Notes: generated by a model from the letters alone, not told the origin. A DNA stretch of 58,364 nucleotides from CAZSAT01 sp964604675 (GCA_964604675.1 CAZSAT010000036.1:1-58364), one strand, 5' to 3'. Positions 1-8,647 are shown, counted from the first letter of the stretch. Made by a program: numbers and translations.

Positions 1-85
1 GCGACGAGGGCTGCGCCCCCAGCGAGCAGCTCGCGGCGTGCGAGTGCCTGGATTCGGACGCGGCGGAAGGGCATGAGGTCGAGGA

Positions 86-91
86 TAGCCG
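86..91 (+). promoter_or_regulatory. -10 box, predicted leaderless start of the Sec-peroxiredoxin gene
   Basis: TAGCCG lies 7 nt before the GTG at 99. That spacing would put the transcription start on the start codon. The same arrangement recurs throughout the window. Confidence 0.4.
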
Positions 92-98
92 CTGGAAC

Positions 99-893
99 GT
101 GGCAGCATGCGCCATGCCCGGTGCGCTCGACCGATTCCGACTCTGGCTGTGGTGCGCCGTCACCTTCGTCGCCGCTGGAAGCGCGCTCTTCTACCTGCCG
201 ATGAGCACGCAGCCGCGCTTCGAGCAGCTCTCGGAGCAGCCGGCGCCACTCACGGCCTTGTTCTGGACCTGCACGGTGCTCTCGACCGGCCTCTGGGCCA
301 CGGCCACCGGGAGAGCCTGGCGGCAGGTGAGGCGGCTGATGGCGAGCGGCGTGGTGGCCGGCTGGCTCGTCACGGGCTTCTACACCTTCTACGTCTACCA
401 CCTGTCCAGCACGCTGGCGTCGGGGCAGAGCGCGCTCGAGGTCGGTGAGCTCGCGCCGGACTTTGCCGTGACCGATCCCACCGGCCGGACCTGGACGCTC
501 TCGGAGTTCCGCGGTCGCACGGTGCTGCTGGTCTTCTACCGTGGCGACTGGTGACCCTTCTGCACCCGGGAGCTGGAGGGTCTCCGCTCCATCGCAGATG
601 AGATCCGACGACGCGGCGGGGCCGTGATCGGCGTGTCGACCGACCGCTTCGACCAGATGCAGTTCTGGGAGGCCACCTTCGCCAGCGGTGTGTTGATGCT
701 CGAGGATCCTTCGATGCGCATCATCGGGGCCTACGGCCTGGAGGACAGCACGCTCGGCAAGGAGGTCGCGCGGCCGGCTTCCTACGTGGTGAACCCCGAA
801 GGGCGCGTGGTGTGGAGGCACCTGCCGGAGGACTGGCGGCTGCGCCTGGACGCCGAGACCTACCTGGCGGTCTTCGAGGAGCACGCGCCATGA
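99..893 (+). CDS. Selenocysteine-containing membrane-anchored peroxiredoxin-like protein (TGA 552-554 read as Sec)
   Basis: AhpC/TSA-superfamily thioredoxin-fold protein of 264 residues with a predicted selenocysteine at residue 152. From GTG 99 the frame is broken only by the TGA at 552-554 and continues unbroken to TGA 891-893. Three hydrophobic segments (about residues 15-35, 51-70 and 81-102) anchor it. The redox domain begins at about residue 119 (APDFAVTDPTGRTW) and, by positive-inside reasoning, faces the periplasm. The TGA sits where this family has its first active-site Cys: YRGDW-Sec-PFC, giving a UxxC pair. Downstream blocks VIGVSTD and SYVVNPEGRVVWRH are typical of the family. A SECIS-like hairpin follows at 569-590. 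The predicted role is reduction of peroxides or disulfides at the membrane. ATG 114 is an alternative start, and the frame is also open upstream to the window edge. Confidence 0.85.
569..590 (+). promoter_or_regulatory. Bacterial-type SECIS hairpin
   Basis: Lower stem GGAGC (569-573) pairs with GCTCC (586-590). T574 is a single bulged base. Upper stem GGAG (575-578) pairs with CTCC (582-585), and the apical loop is GGT (579-581). A bulged U plus a GGU loop is the SelB-recognised signature of the E. coli fdhF SECIS. The loop starts 24 nt after the TGA, within the spacing known for bacterial SECIS elements. Confidence 0.75.
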
Positions 894-1081
894 AGCGCTG
901 GTTCGACCTCCCGCTGACCGTGCTGGGCGTGGCGATGATGCTGCACGGCTTCTCGTTCTGGATCCTGGTGACCCTGGCGGGGGCGCCCTGGGTGCCTTGG
1001 ATCGGCTTCGGGCTCGGGGTGTACGGAGCCTGGCTGGCGGTCGGCCGGCACGTGATCAGCCGGCGGCGAGGAGCGCCTTGA
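890..1081 (+). CDS. Small two-helix membrane protein
   Basis: A 63-residue protein with two hydrophobic helices (about residues 7-30 and 33-52) and a basic tail (RRRG). The start is set by an ATGA overlap with the selenoprotein stop, so the two are translationally coupled and it probably works beside the membrane peroxiredoxin. I do not recognise the family. Its last 26 bases overlap the convergent thioredoxin lipoprotein gene. Confidence 0.6.
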   Translation: MKRWFDLPLTVLGVAMMLHGFSFWILVTLAGAPWVPWIGFGLGVYGAWLAVGRHVISRRRGAP

Positions 1082-1637
1082 CGGTCTCGTAGTCCGTGTC
1101 CGACACCGCGCTCATGTAGACGCAGGCGATCTCCTGCTTCTGGTCGAGCAGGAAGTGGAGGGGGAGCACCGCGGCGGCGCCGTCCACACCGTTCTTCGCC
1201 AGCCAGGGGTCCATGGTCTCGGCGTCGGCGATGCGTGGGCCCAGGGGCAGATCGGGGTGCTGCTCGGCAAAGCGTGTCACCTCGCTCGCTCCGGCATCGA
1301 GCGACAGGAAGCGAAGTCCGCCTTCGCCGACGTCGGCCTGGAGCTTCTCTTCCCACTCCACGAGCATGGGCATCTCGGCGATGCAGGGCTTGCACCAGGT
1401 GGCCCAGGCGTTGACCCAGGTCCACGCCCCGCCGGCCGCGGGCTGGTCGCCGTCGAGCTCCGGCCACACGAAGGGCCTGCGCTCGCCGGCGGGTGCGTAG
1501 TGATCGCACCAGGTCTCGGGCGGCTCGACCTTGGCTTCCCTCTTCACCGTCACGACGGCGTCCACCCGGGAGCGGGGCGGCTGGGGGGCGGAGGACGAGG
1601 AGGAGGAACCGGAACAGGCGAGCAGGAGCGACAGCAT
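1056..1637 (-). CDS. TlpA/ResA-type thioredoxin-fold lipoprotein
   Basis: A 193-residue envelope thiol-disulfide oxidoreductase. The leader is minimal, MLSLLLAC, with the lipobox Cys at position 8 followed by a Ser-rich linker. The thioredoxin active site is WCKPC (Cys82 and Cys85), preceded by WVNAWAT, typical of TlpA/ResA. The rest of the fold (FLSLDAG, then a cis-Pro-like AVLPLHFLLD) is present. No earlier in-frame start exists, so the very short signal peptide is real. A TTAGTC -10-like box lies 7 nt upstream. It faces the selenoprotein operon and overlaps its last gene by 26 bp. Both sides encode envelope redox proteins. Confidence 0.8.
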   Translation of the reverse strand: MLSLLLACSGSSSSSSAPQPPRSRVDAVVTVKREAKVEPPETWCDHYAPAGERRPFVWPELDGDQPAAGGAWTWVNAWATWCKPCIAEMPMLVEWEEKLQADVGEGGLRFLSLDAGASEVTRFAEQHPDLPLGPRIADAETMDPWLAKNGVDGAAAVLPLHFLLDQKQEIACVYMSAVSDTDYETVKALLAAG

Positions 1638-1643
1638 GCGTGC

Positions 1644-1650
1644 GGACTAA
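1644..1650 (-). promoter_or_regulatory. -10 box of the TlpA-like lipoprotein gene
   Basis: TTAGTC/TAGTCC on the minus strand, 6-7 nt before ATG 1637; predicted leaderless start. Confidence 0.35.
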
Positions 1651-1751
1651 CCGACCTCGTCGCCGTGCTCGGTGATCGGCAGGGGTGGTGGACATCGGCT
1701 GCTCACGGCAGCTGGGGTGGAGCATACTGTCCGCGCACCCTTGGAGGGATC

Positions 1752-2921
1752 GTGTCGACAGGGCGGATGAGCTGGCTCGTCGACCTCGTGTGCCTGCTGT
1801 CGGATGGACTGCGAACGGTGGTGCGGACCGGTCGCACGCCGGGTCAGCGACTTCGTCACCTGGGCCTGCTGGTGCTCTGGTGCACCTTGCTGCCCGCGCT
1901 CGCGCTGGGCCATCGGCTGTGCCTGGCGCTCGACACGCTGTTCTGGCCCGACCTGCGGGGTGCCAGGCCCGAGCGCCCGCTCATCGTGCTCGGCAACCAC
2001 CGCACGGGGTCCACGTTCCTGCACCGGCTGCTCGCCCGCGACACCGACACCTTCTCGACCGCCCGCCTCTACGACGTGCTCTTCCCGTCGCTGCTGCAGA
2101 AGCGCGGCTTCGCGGCCCTCGGCCGTCTCGACGTCCGGCTCGGGCGTCCGTTGGGGCGGGCTCTGGCGTGGCTCGATGCACGGTGGGCCACCGACTACCG
2201 GAACGTGCATCCGATGGGCATCGCCCTGCCCGAGGAGGACGAGTACTGGCTGCTCCTGTGGGGACGGTCGGCGGTGCTCTGGGAGCTCTTCCCGCGGGTC
2301 GACCGTCTCCGCCGGCACTTCTGGGTGGACACCGAGATGCCCCGGTGGGAGAGCGATCGCGCCCTGGCCGCCTACGCGGCGTGCGCCGCGCGCTGCCACC
2401 GCTTCCACGGAGGCGCCACCTGGCTGACCAAGAACCCGCTGTTCACCCCAAAGGCGGCGGCGCTGCGGCGCGCCTTTCCAGACGCGCGCTTCCTCGTGCT
2501 GGTGCGGGATCCCCACGCCGTGGTCCCGTCCACGGCCAGCCTGCTCCACGCGGCGTACCGCGGGGTGGGCTCGGTCGGACCGGACGAGACGCGCATGGAG
2601 GTGGTGCACGAGATCTGCCACCGTTTCTACGACGAGCCCCTCGCCGCGCTGGAGGGCCTGCCGCCCGATCAGCTCGTGACCGTGCGCTACGAGGACCTGA
2701 AGGCCGACCTGGCGGGCGAGCTCGGCCGCGCGCTCGGGCAGCTCGGACTACCGCTCACCGACGCGCTCCGGCAGGCGATCGACGAGAACGACCGACGCAG
2801 CTACCGGCGCACCCACGCCTACGACATGGCCGACTGGGGTCTCGACGCCGAAGGTCTCCGCCGAGACTATCGGAGCACCCTGACGGCTTGGGGCTACCCC
2901 TTGGGGGCCGAGACGGGGTAG
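1752..2921 (+). CDS. Sulfotransferase family protein
   Basis: A 389-residue PAPS-dependent sulfotransferase-like enzyme. A hydrophobic N-terminal stretch (LLVLWCTLLPALALG) may anchor it to the membrane. The 5'-phosphosulfate loop is LGNHRTGSTFLHRLL, and the 3'-phosphate binding strand is RFLVLVRDPHAVVPS. The late blocks VTVRYEDLKAD and RRDYRS fit the bacterial 'sulfotransferase family 3' pattern. The start is taken at GTG 1752 behind GGAGGG (1743-1748); ATG 1767 is the alternative. It stands alone. Substrate is unknown; a lipid or polysaccharide is likely. Confidence 0.8.
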   Translation: MSTGRMSWLVDLVCLLSDGLRTVVRTGRTPGQRLRHLGLLVLWCTLLPALALGHRLCLALDTLFWPDLRGARPERPLIVLGNHRTGSTFLHRLLARDTDTFSTARLYDVLFPSLLQKRGFAALGRLDVRLGRPLGRALAWLDARWATDYRNVHPMGIALPEEDEYWLLLWGRSAVLWELFPRVDRLRRHFWVDTEMPRWESDRALAAYAACAARCHRFHGGATWLTKNPLFTPKAAALRRAFPDARFLVLVRDPHAVVPSTASLLHAAYRGVGSVGPDETRMEVVHEICHRFYDEPLAALEGLPPDQLVTVRYEDLKADLAGELGRALGQLGLPLTDALRQAIDENDRRSYRRTHAYDMADWGLDAEGLRRDYRSTLTAWGYPLGAETG

Positions 2922-2949
2922 TCTTGACCGGTCCAGAGAAGGAGGACCC

Positions 2950-3240
2950 ATGAATCGTTGGATGCTGATCGGCGCTGTGTTGGCGCTGGGCTGTGGCGAG
3001 AAGAAGGCCCCGGAGGCGGCGGTCGAAGCTGCTGCCGAGGAGGCCCCGGCCGCCGAGGAGGCCCCCGCCGCCGAGGAGAGCGCCGAGATCGTCGACGTCG
3101 ACCGCAAGGCCGAGGAAGGGGAGGAGGGTGCCACCCTCGATCCCGACCCGGAGCGGAAGGACGAAGCGGCCGAGGAGGGCGCCGAGGAGGTGACCCCCGA
3201 GCGCAAGGACGAGGCGACCGAGGAAGCCGCCGCCGAGTAG
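2950..3240 (+). CDS. Small Ala/Glu-rich lipoprotein
   Basis: A 96-residue protein with an N-terminal lipoprotein signal (GAVLALGC, Cys at position 15). The rest is low-complexity Glu, Ala and Asp repeats containing ERKDEA twice, so it is probably disordered and very acidic. AGAAGGAGG at 2937-2945 is a good ribosome binding site, and TAGTCT at 2920-2925 may be its -10. No catalytic domain is visible; the function is unknown. Confidence 0.6.
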   Translation: MNRWMLIGAVLALGCGEKKAPEAAVEAAAEEAPAAEEAPAAEESAEIVDVDRKAEEGEEGATLDPDPERKDEAAEEGAEEVTPERKDEATEEAAAE

Positions 3241-3258
3241 CGGTGGCCTCATCGGGCT

Positions 3259-3282
3259 ACGGGTCGCCTTCGGGCGGCCCGT
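3259..3282. terminator. Bidirectional hairpin with TTCG tetraloop between convergent genes
   Basis: A ten-pair stem (3259-3268 with 3273-3282, one G:T pair) closed by TTCG. It sits between the small acidic lipoprotein gene and the convergent OmpA-like gene. There is no T-tract, so termination is inferred from position and stability. Confidence 0.5.
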
Positions 3283-3312
3283 CGTGCTCTGGGCGGGCCT
3301 CGAGGGTCGGCC

Positions 3313-4014
3313 TCAGAGCTGGCAGTCGATCCAGGCCACGAAGGCGGAGCGGTTGAGATCCGCGGGGGAACACTCGTCCCCCGAGCGGTTCCAGTCGCAG
3401 AAGCTCTCGTCGAGCTGCGCGAACTCCTCGCCGAGCCAGAGCAGACCGACCTCCTTGTCGAGGTCCGGGTCGTCGAAGGTCTGACGCAGGTGGCCGAGCA
3501 CGCTGTCGCCGCGGCGCTGCGACAGCTGCTGGTTGTACACCGCGTTGCCTTCCGGGGACGAGCGCGCGACCACGAAGAAGTAGCTGGCGCCGCGCTGATC
3601 GGTGAAGACCGTGTCGAGCAGCCGCTCGTCCGAAGGGTCCAGGACGTCGTCGTCCTGACCGAACTGGATGATGCCCGCGCGGTCGGCCAGGGGCAGGAAG
3701 AGGTCGTTGAAGTCGCCGCCGCTCAGCGCGGCCACGTTCTTCGCCTCGAGCGGCTGGCAGCCGCGGCTCTCGCCGGAGCCCAGCAGGCCGCAGCTGGCGA
3801 GCACGCGGCGCAGCACCTTCTTCAGGCGCGCGTTGCAGTAGCCCTCGTCGGCGTGGGCGGCGACGGCGACCTGCGGTCCCTCGTCGTCGTAGCTCTCCGA
3901 CGCTTCGAGCCGGTCGGCGGCGGAGCCCATCCAGGCCCCGACGATGCCGGGGGTGAACAGCCCCAGGATCACGAAGAGCCCCAGGCTCAGCAGGCGGCGT
4001 CCTTCAGCGGTCAT
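3313..4014 (-). CDS. Membrane-anchored protein with a divergent OmpA-like C-terminal domain
   Basis: A 233-residue protein with an N-terminal hydrophobic anchor (residues 8-28). The C-terminal half resembles an OmpA/MotB peptidoglycan-binding domain: GIIQFGQDDDVLDPSDERLLD, then YFFVVARSSPEGN, NQQLSQRRGDSVLGHL. The usual Asp and Arg of the domain are partly kept (N...LSQRR). Several Cys residues suggest an oxidising compartment. The start ATG overlaps the VKOR gene stop (TGATG), so it is the last gene of a kinase-VKOR-OmpA-like operon. Peptidoglycan binding is inferred. Confidence 0.6.
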   Translation of the reverse strand: MTAEGRRLLSLGLFVILGLFTPGIVGAWMGSAADRLEASESYDDEGPQVAVAAHADEGYCNARLKKVLRRVLASCGLLGSGESRGCQPLEAKNVAALSGGDFNDLFLPLADRAGIIQFGQDDDVLDPSDERLLDTVFTDQRGASYFFVVARSSPEGNAVYNQQLSQRRGDSVLGHLRQTFDDPDLDKEVGLLWLGEEFAQLDESFCDWNRSGDECSPADLNRSAFVAWIDCQL

Positions 4015-5213
4015 CAGATCCTCTCCAGCATGCGGCTCAGGGCGTAGTCCAGGCCGAGGTCGGTGTCTTCGTCGCAGAGCTTGTCACCGGCGACGTAGAG
4101 CTGCGGGGTGAGCACGGGCAGCTGGTTCTGGACCGCCCAGCGCAGGCTCTTGTTGAGCTTGGAGCGGACCTTGGCGCTGCCGATGCACTTGGACACGCTC
4201 GGGAACATGCCCGCGACCAGGGTCTTCGCGCCGCCGGCCGTGGCGGTCTCGGCGGCCATGATGGCGTCCTGGTTCTCGAAGGCCCAGTGCAGGATGTCCC
4301 TGGCGCCCGCCGTGTCGGCGCACAGCATCGCCTCGCTGACGGTGCACGCGCCCGGGTGCACCGCCGAGCCGACCATCCAGTTGCAGGTGTTGTCGAGCGG
4401 GAAGAGCACCGCGCGTCGGGCCAGCCGGTCGTCGAGGCCGCTGGCTTCCAGGCGGTTCTCCAGGCCCCGGCAGCTCGGGCAGAGCGGGTCGAGCACCTCG
4501 ATGGCTTCCACCCCGCCCGAGGTGAGCGGGATCATCACGCCGTAGGGGTCGCTGGGCTCGGTGAGCGTGCCGCACTCGCCGATGTAGCGCTCGAAGTCGG
4601 GCGACAGCACGATGTAGGCGCCGAGCGCGATGCCCACGAAGATCACGCCACCGAAGAAGGAGATGGCGTGTTCCCGGTTGGTGAGCCCCTCGCCGTAGCC
4701 GTCGTCGTCGTCGTCGTCGTCGGTCCACTTGGGCTTGCTGTTGCCGAAGTAGGCGCCGGCCGCTCCCACCAGCACGAGGCCCGAGGCGACGTAGGTGCCG
4801 ATGCAGAGCTTGCAGGCCGCGTCGAGCTCGACCAGCGAGATGTAGCCCATGCCGACGCTGGCGAGCACGGGCACCAGCGTGGCCGCGAGCAGGAAGCCCT
4901 GCGCCCCCTTGTCGTCCTTCCTGTCGCTCACGAGGACCCAGGCGACGTAGGCGAGCAGGAAGGCGAACACCGCCATGCCGGGGACGGCGATGGGGATGCC
5001 CCCCCAGACCGTGTCGCGGAGGACGGAGCTGTAGGGCGACATCAGCGTGACGTGGCAGCCCGTCGAGCCGCTCACGTCGGTGCCTTCCAGGCCCGGGATG
5101 AAGGAGCAGTGCAGCCCGTGGACCTGGCGGTCGAGGTGTTGCACGAAGTCGTGGGTCGAGAAGCCCAGGAAGAACATCCCGAGCACCGCTCCCACTACGA
5201 CCAGGTAGATCAA
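4014..5213 (-). CDS. VKOR-thioredoxin fusion, membrane disulfide-forming oxidoreductase
   Basis: A 399-residue fusion of a vitamin K epoxide reductase domain with a C-terminal DsbA/thioredoxin-like domain. In bacteria this design makes protein disulfides and passes electrons to quinones. VKOR part: loop cysteines C36 and C53, the block GCHVTLMSPYSS then GIPIAVPGM, and the membrane CKLC at 134-137. A seven-Asp cytoplasmic linker (about 165-171) and one more helix lead to the redox centre LDPLCPSC (245-248). The start is TTG 5213, which overlaps the upstream kinase stop as TTGA and has GGAG 6 nt upstream; longer versions would run into the kinase gene. Cys-rich envelope proteins nearby are likely clients. 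Confidence 0.8.
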   Translation of the reverse strand: MIYLVVVGAVLGMFFLGFSTHDFVQHLDRQVHGLHCSFIPGLEGTDVSGSTGCHVTLMSPYSSVLRDTVWGGIPIAVPGMAVFAFLLAYVAWVLVSDRKDDKGAQGFLLAATLVPVLASVGMGYISLVELDAACKLCIGTYVASGLVLVGAAGAYFGNSKPKWTDDDDDDDGYGEGLTNREHAISFFGGVIFVGIALGAYIVLSPDFERYIGECGTLTEPSDPYGVMIPLTSGGVEAIEVLDPLCPSCRGLENRLEASGLDDRLARRAVLFPLDNTCNWMVGSAVHPGACTVSEAMLCADTAGARDILHWAFENQDAIMAAETATAGGAKTLVAGMFPSVSKCIGSAKVRSKLNKSLRWAVQNQLPVLTPQLYVAGDKLCDEDTDLGLDYALSRMLERI

Positions 5214-8200
5214 GGCGTCTCCAGCAGGGCTCCCAAGGCATGGAGCCGTCTCCCCAGGGGGGTATCCTGTGGGAGGCCCATCGCGCCCAGGACGCCGTGT
5301 GCCAGGTCCCAATCCCGCTGGGCGCGCTGCGCTTCCCCGCGCACATGGAGCACGTGGCCGCGCGCCGTCAGGGCGATGACCAGCTCGGACGCCTCGTCGA
5401 GCGCCTGCAGCTCGTCGACCGTCTGCGAGAGGTAGCGGCAGGCCCGCTTGAGGTGCCCGCGCTGGGCCTCGCCGAGGGCCGAGCGACCGCGCACCACGGC
5501 TTCTCCTGTGGGGTCCGACATGTTGCCGTACGCCCAGGTGGCTTCGGCGAAGTGGCGCATCGCCTCGTCGGTCTGACGTCGGAAGAGGGCGAGGTCGCCC
5601 AGGTGCCGGGCGGCCGTCCCCACGGCCAGCGGTGCGTCGACCTGGCGTGCGGTGAGCAGGGCCTGTCGCAGCACACGCTCGGCCCGTTCGTGCTGGCCGT
5701 CGTCGAGCAGGTGTCCACCGATGTCGGCGAGCAGCGCTGCGGTGTCGCCGCTGCGGCCCTGGTCCCGGTAGCCATCGAGCGCTCGATCCAGGCGGGCGAG
5801 GGCGCCCGAGAGATCGCCGCGGGCGGCGCTGTGGTTCCCGAGCAGGTGCAGCAGGTTGGCGACCTGGGTGGGCCGGTCGAGGTCACGCTCGAGGTGGAGT
5901 GCCTCCCGCATCAGCGCCTCGGCCCGCTCGAGGCGTCCCGCCCGCTGGTGGAGTGCGGCCAGATCCCGGCACGCGGCGGAGATGCCCGGGCGGTCGCCGA
6001 GCTCGCGGTAGATGCGCAGGGCCTGCTCGTGGCGCACCACCGCCTCGCTCGGCTTGCCGGCGGCCGCGAGGCAGCGGCCGAGGGCGCCCACGTGGGCCGC
6101 CTCCTGTCGGACGTCGCCCAGCGCCGCCGCGAGGCGCAGCCCGTCGCCGTGCAGGTCGCAGGCCTTCACCAGGTGCCCCCGGTGCCGCTCCACGAAGCCC
6201 TCGAAGCGGAGCACGTGCAGCTCCAGGTGGGGATCGCCGTCGGCACGGGCCCAGGCGCCGGCCTCGGCCAACCGACGCTCCGCCTCGTCGATGCGCCCCG
6301 CGGCCCACGCGATGGCCGCCTGGTGCCAGCGGAGCCAGGCGAGGGCGCCGGGGTCGTCCAGCGCGAGGGCGAGGTCCAAGCCCTGACCGACCAGCTGCTC
6401 GTAGGCCTGGCCTTCACGGTGACGCCATGCGGCGGCTGCGGCGAGGAGGAGGCGCAGGCGAGCGGCGTCGTGAAGCCCTGGATCGGCGATCAGGTGCCGG
6501 ACCTGGGCTCCGACGCCTTGGAGGCCGCCTCGGAGCTCCTCCGCCTTCAACAGCGCGGCGGTGACGTCGCACGCCTCGCTCAGGCGGCGGGTCTCCAGGG
6601 CGTGGTCGAGCGCGGCCTGGAGGTTGGCCGCCTCCCGGAGGACCTGGGCGATGCGCAGGTCGCCGCCCGTCGCGTCCAGGGCCGCCAGGCGGCTGTCGGT
6701 TCCCAGGCGCGCGAACCAGGCCAGGTGCCGCGCCTGGATCCTTCCGGGCGCTTGCAGCCGGTCGGCCGCGAAGTCCGCGACCGCTGCGAAGAGGTCCAGG
6801 CGCGGGGCGCCCGCGTGGCCCACGCTCGCGCGAACCAGGGACTTCTCGACCAGCACGCCTACCACGTCCACGGCCCACGGGGCCTCGGGCCACGCCGACA
6901 GGTCGAGCACCTCGGCCGCCTGGTCGAAGGTGAAGCCGCCCCGGAAGACGCTGCACTGGTGGAGGGCCTCCTGCTCCCAGGGCTCGAGCGTGGCCCAGGA
7001 CCACAGGATCGTGCGCTCGAGGGTGACGCCGTGCCTCGCCTCGCCGCCCGCGCGCAGGCCCGCGACCTGGTGCGCCTCGACCGCCTCGAGCAGCTCCCGT
7101 GCCGACGTGCGACCCAGCCGGGCCGCCGCGAGCTCGAGCGACAAGGGCAGGCCTTCGAGGGTCTTGGCGAGGCGGCCAGCCACCCGGGGATCCAGGGGCC
7201 GCTCGCTGCGAGCTTCCAGCAAGGCGATGGCCTCGTCCAGCGGCAGCGCCTCCAGGGCGAGCTCGGCCTCGGAGGGGAGGTGGAGCGCCTCGCGCGCGGT
7301 GTAGAGGACCGCGGTCTCCGGCGCCTCGCGGGCGAGGGCGGTCAGCAGGACGCCGGTGGCCGCGCGCACGCGGTCGCAGCGATCGAGCACCACCACGAGC
7401 GGGCCTTGGCGAGAGATGGCCTGCGCGAGCTGATCCGCGTCCCGTGGCATCGGCAGGCCCAGGACCTCGGCCACCACCCGGGGCACCGCGGGTGCACCCG
7501 GCGCCCTGGACAGGTCGACCCAGTGCCCGGAGCGTCCGTCGCTCCGCGCGAGCTCCAGGGCGAGGCGGCTCTTGCCCACGCCGCCGGGGCCCGTGATGGC
7601 GAGCAGGCTTCCGCTGGCGAGCGCCTGCCGTCCGGCCTCGAGCTCCGTCGGTCGTCCGACGAAGGACGCCTCCACCCGAGGGAGGCCTCTCGGCGAGCGC
7701 GCGCGGCGGGTGCGGGTCGCCGGGCCGACCCCGAGGCTGGTCCTCACCGCCCGTCGGAGCGCGCCGTAGCCCGAGAGCCGGGCGCGGATGCCATCGAGGG
7801 CGTCGACCACCTCGTGCGCGGAGGCTGGGCGGCTGTCGGGGGTGGCGCCCAGCAGCCGCACCGTCAGGGCGCCCAGCCCTGGCGCGAGGCCGTCGAGGGT
7901 GGCGCCCACGCGCCGTCGAACGAGGAAGGCATCGGAGTTGCGGATCGCGCGCACCGTCTGGCGCCGCCCGGCTGTCTTGAAGAGACGCTCGCCCGTGGTC
8001 GCCTCGTAGAGCACGGATCCCAGCGCGAACAGATCCGAGCGCGCGTCGAGGTCCGTGCCCACCGTCTGCTCCGGGCTCATGTACGGGGGGCTGCCCCAGA
8101 TCTGGGTGTCGCCCATCGCATCCCGCAAGAGCGCGATGCCGAAGTCGGCGATGAGCGCGTTGCCGCTGCGGTCCAGCAGGACGTTGGCGGGCTTCAGGTC

Positions 8201-8647
8201 GCGGTGCACGAGTCCTGCGGGCTCGCCCTGCACCTGGAGGTCGTGCGCGGTCGCGAGCCCCAGCGCCAGCTGGCGGCCGAGCTCGACCGCGGCGTCGGCG
8301 CCCAGCCGGGTCTGCTTCAGGAGGTCCTTCAGCGTGACCCCATCGACGTACTCCATCACCAGGATGAGGGCACCGTCCAGCTCCTCGAGGTCGTAGGTGT
8401 CGACGAGGTTGGGGCCTCGCAGCAGGGCGCCGATGCGTGCCTCGCGGACCAGGCGCCGGCGGCCGTCGTGGTCGTCGACGCGCCCGTGCAGCACCTTGAG
8501 GGCGACCGGCTTGCGGAAGCCGCTGGGACCGGCGAGCTCCGCGAGGAAGACCCGACCCATGGCGCCGTGCCCCAGCACGCGCTGGAGCTCGTAGCGTCCG
8601 ATCGTGAGCGGGAGATCCCGCCCGTCGATGTCGTCGAGCCTCGTCAT
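5210..8647 (-). CDS. Ser/Thr protein kinase with NB-ARC-like ATPase and TPR repeats
   Basis: A cytoplasmic signalling protein of 1145 residues. The kinase domain (about 18-290) is complete: GHGAMG loop, VALK Lys51, HRD (148-150), DFG (168-170), APE-like SPEQ. After a basic linker comes an AfsR/STAND-type ATPase starting at SFVGRPTELE, with Walker A GPGGVGKS (353-360) and a hydrophobic Walker B ending VVLDRCD. The C-terminal 450 residues are helical TPR-like repeats (ALRIYRELGDRPG, ALHLERDLDRP). This kinase-STAND-TPR design is common in myxobacteria. Its stop overlaps the VKOR start, so it may sense or control envelope thiol status. ATG 8647 was chosen; an upstream in-frame start is possible. 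Confidence 0.85.
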   Translation of the reverse strand: MTRLDDIDGRDLPLTIGRYELQRVLGHGAMGRVFLAELAGPSGFRKPVALKVLHGRVDDHDGRRRLVREARIGALLRGPNLVDTYDLEELDGALILVMEYVDGVTLKDLLKQTRLGADAAVELGRQLALGLATAHDLQVQGEPAGLVHRDLKPANVLLDRSGNALIADFGIALLRDAMGDTQIWGSPPYMSPEQTVGTDLDARSDLFALGSVLYEATTGERLFKTAGRRQTVRAIRNSDAFLVRRRVGATLDGLAPGLGALTVRLLGATPDSRPASAHEVVDALDGIRARLSGYGALRRAVRTSLGVGPATRTRRARSPRGLPRVEASFVGRPTELEAGRQALASGSLLAITGPGGVGKSRLALELARSDGRSGHWVDLSRAPGAPAVPRVVAEVLGLPMPRDADQLAQAISRQGPLVVVLDRCDRVRAATGVLLTALAREAPETAVLYTAREALHLPSEAELALEALPLDEAIALLEARSERPLDPRVAGRLAKTLEGLPLSLELAAARLGRTSARELLEAVEAHQVAGLRAGGEARHGVTLERTILWSWATLEPWEQEALHQCSVFRGGFTFDQAAEVLDLSAWPEAPWAVDVVGVLVEKSLVRASVGHAGAPRLDLFAAVADFAADRLQAPGRIQARHLAWFARLGTDSRLAALDATGGDLRIAQVLREAANLQAALDHALETRRLSEACDVTAALLKAEELRGGLQGVGAQVRHLIADPGLHDAARLRLLLAAAAAWRHREGQAYEQLVGQGLDLALALDDPGALAWLRWHQAAIAWAAGRIDEAERRLAEAGAWARADGDPHLELHVLRFEGFVERHRGHLVKACDLHGDGLRLAAALGDVRQEAAHVGALGRCLAAAGKPSEAVVRHEQALRIYRELGDRPGISAACRDLAALHQRAGRLERAEALMREALHLERDLDRPTQVANLLHLLGNHSAARGDLSGALARLDRALDGYRDQGRSGDTAALLADIGGHLLDDGQHERAERVLRQALLTARQVDAPLAVGTAARHLGDLALFRRQTDEAMRHFAEATWAYGNMSDPTGEAVVRGRSALGEAQRGHLKRACRYLSQTVDELQALDEASELVIALTARGHVLHVRGEAQRAQRDWDLAHGVLGAMGLPQDTPLGRRLHALGALLETP

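Noticed and set aside
3..98. N-terminal extension of the Sec-peroxiredoxin beyond the window edge
   Set aside because: The frame is open, but a -10 box with leaderless spacing marks GTG 99 and the upstream residues match no membrane or redox domain. It cannot be excluded without more sequence.
552..554. TGA taken as a nonsense mutation or frameshift splitting a peroxiredoxin pseudogene
   Set aside because: The downstream frame is the same, conserved and full length. The TGA replaces the catalytic Cys exactly, and a SECIS-like hairpin follows.
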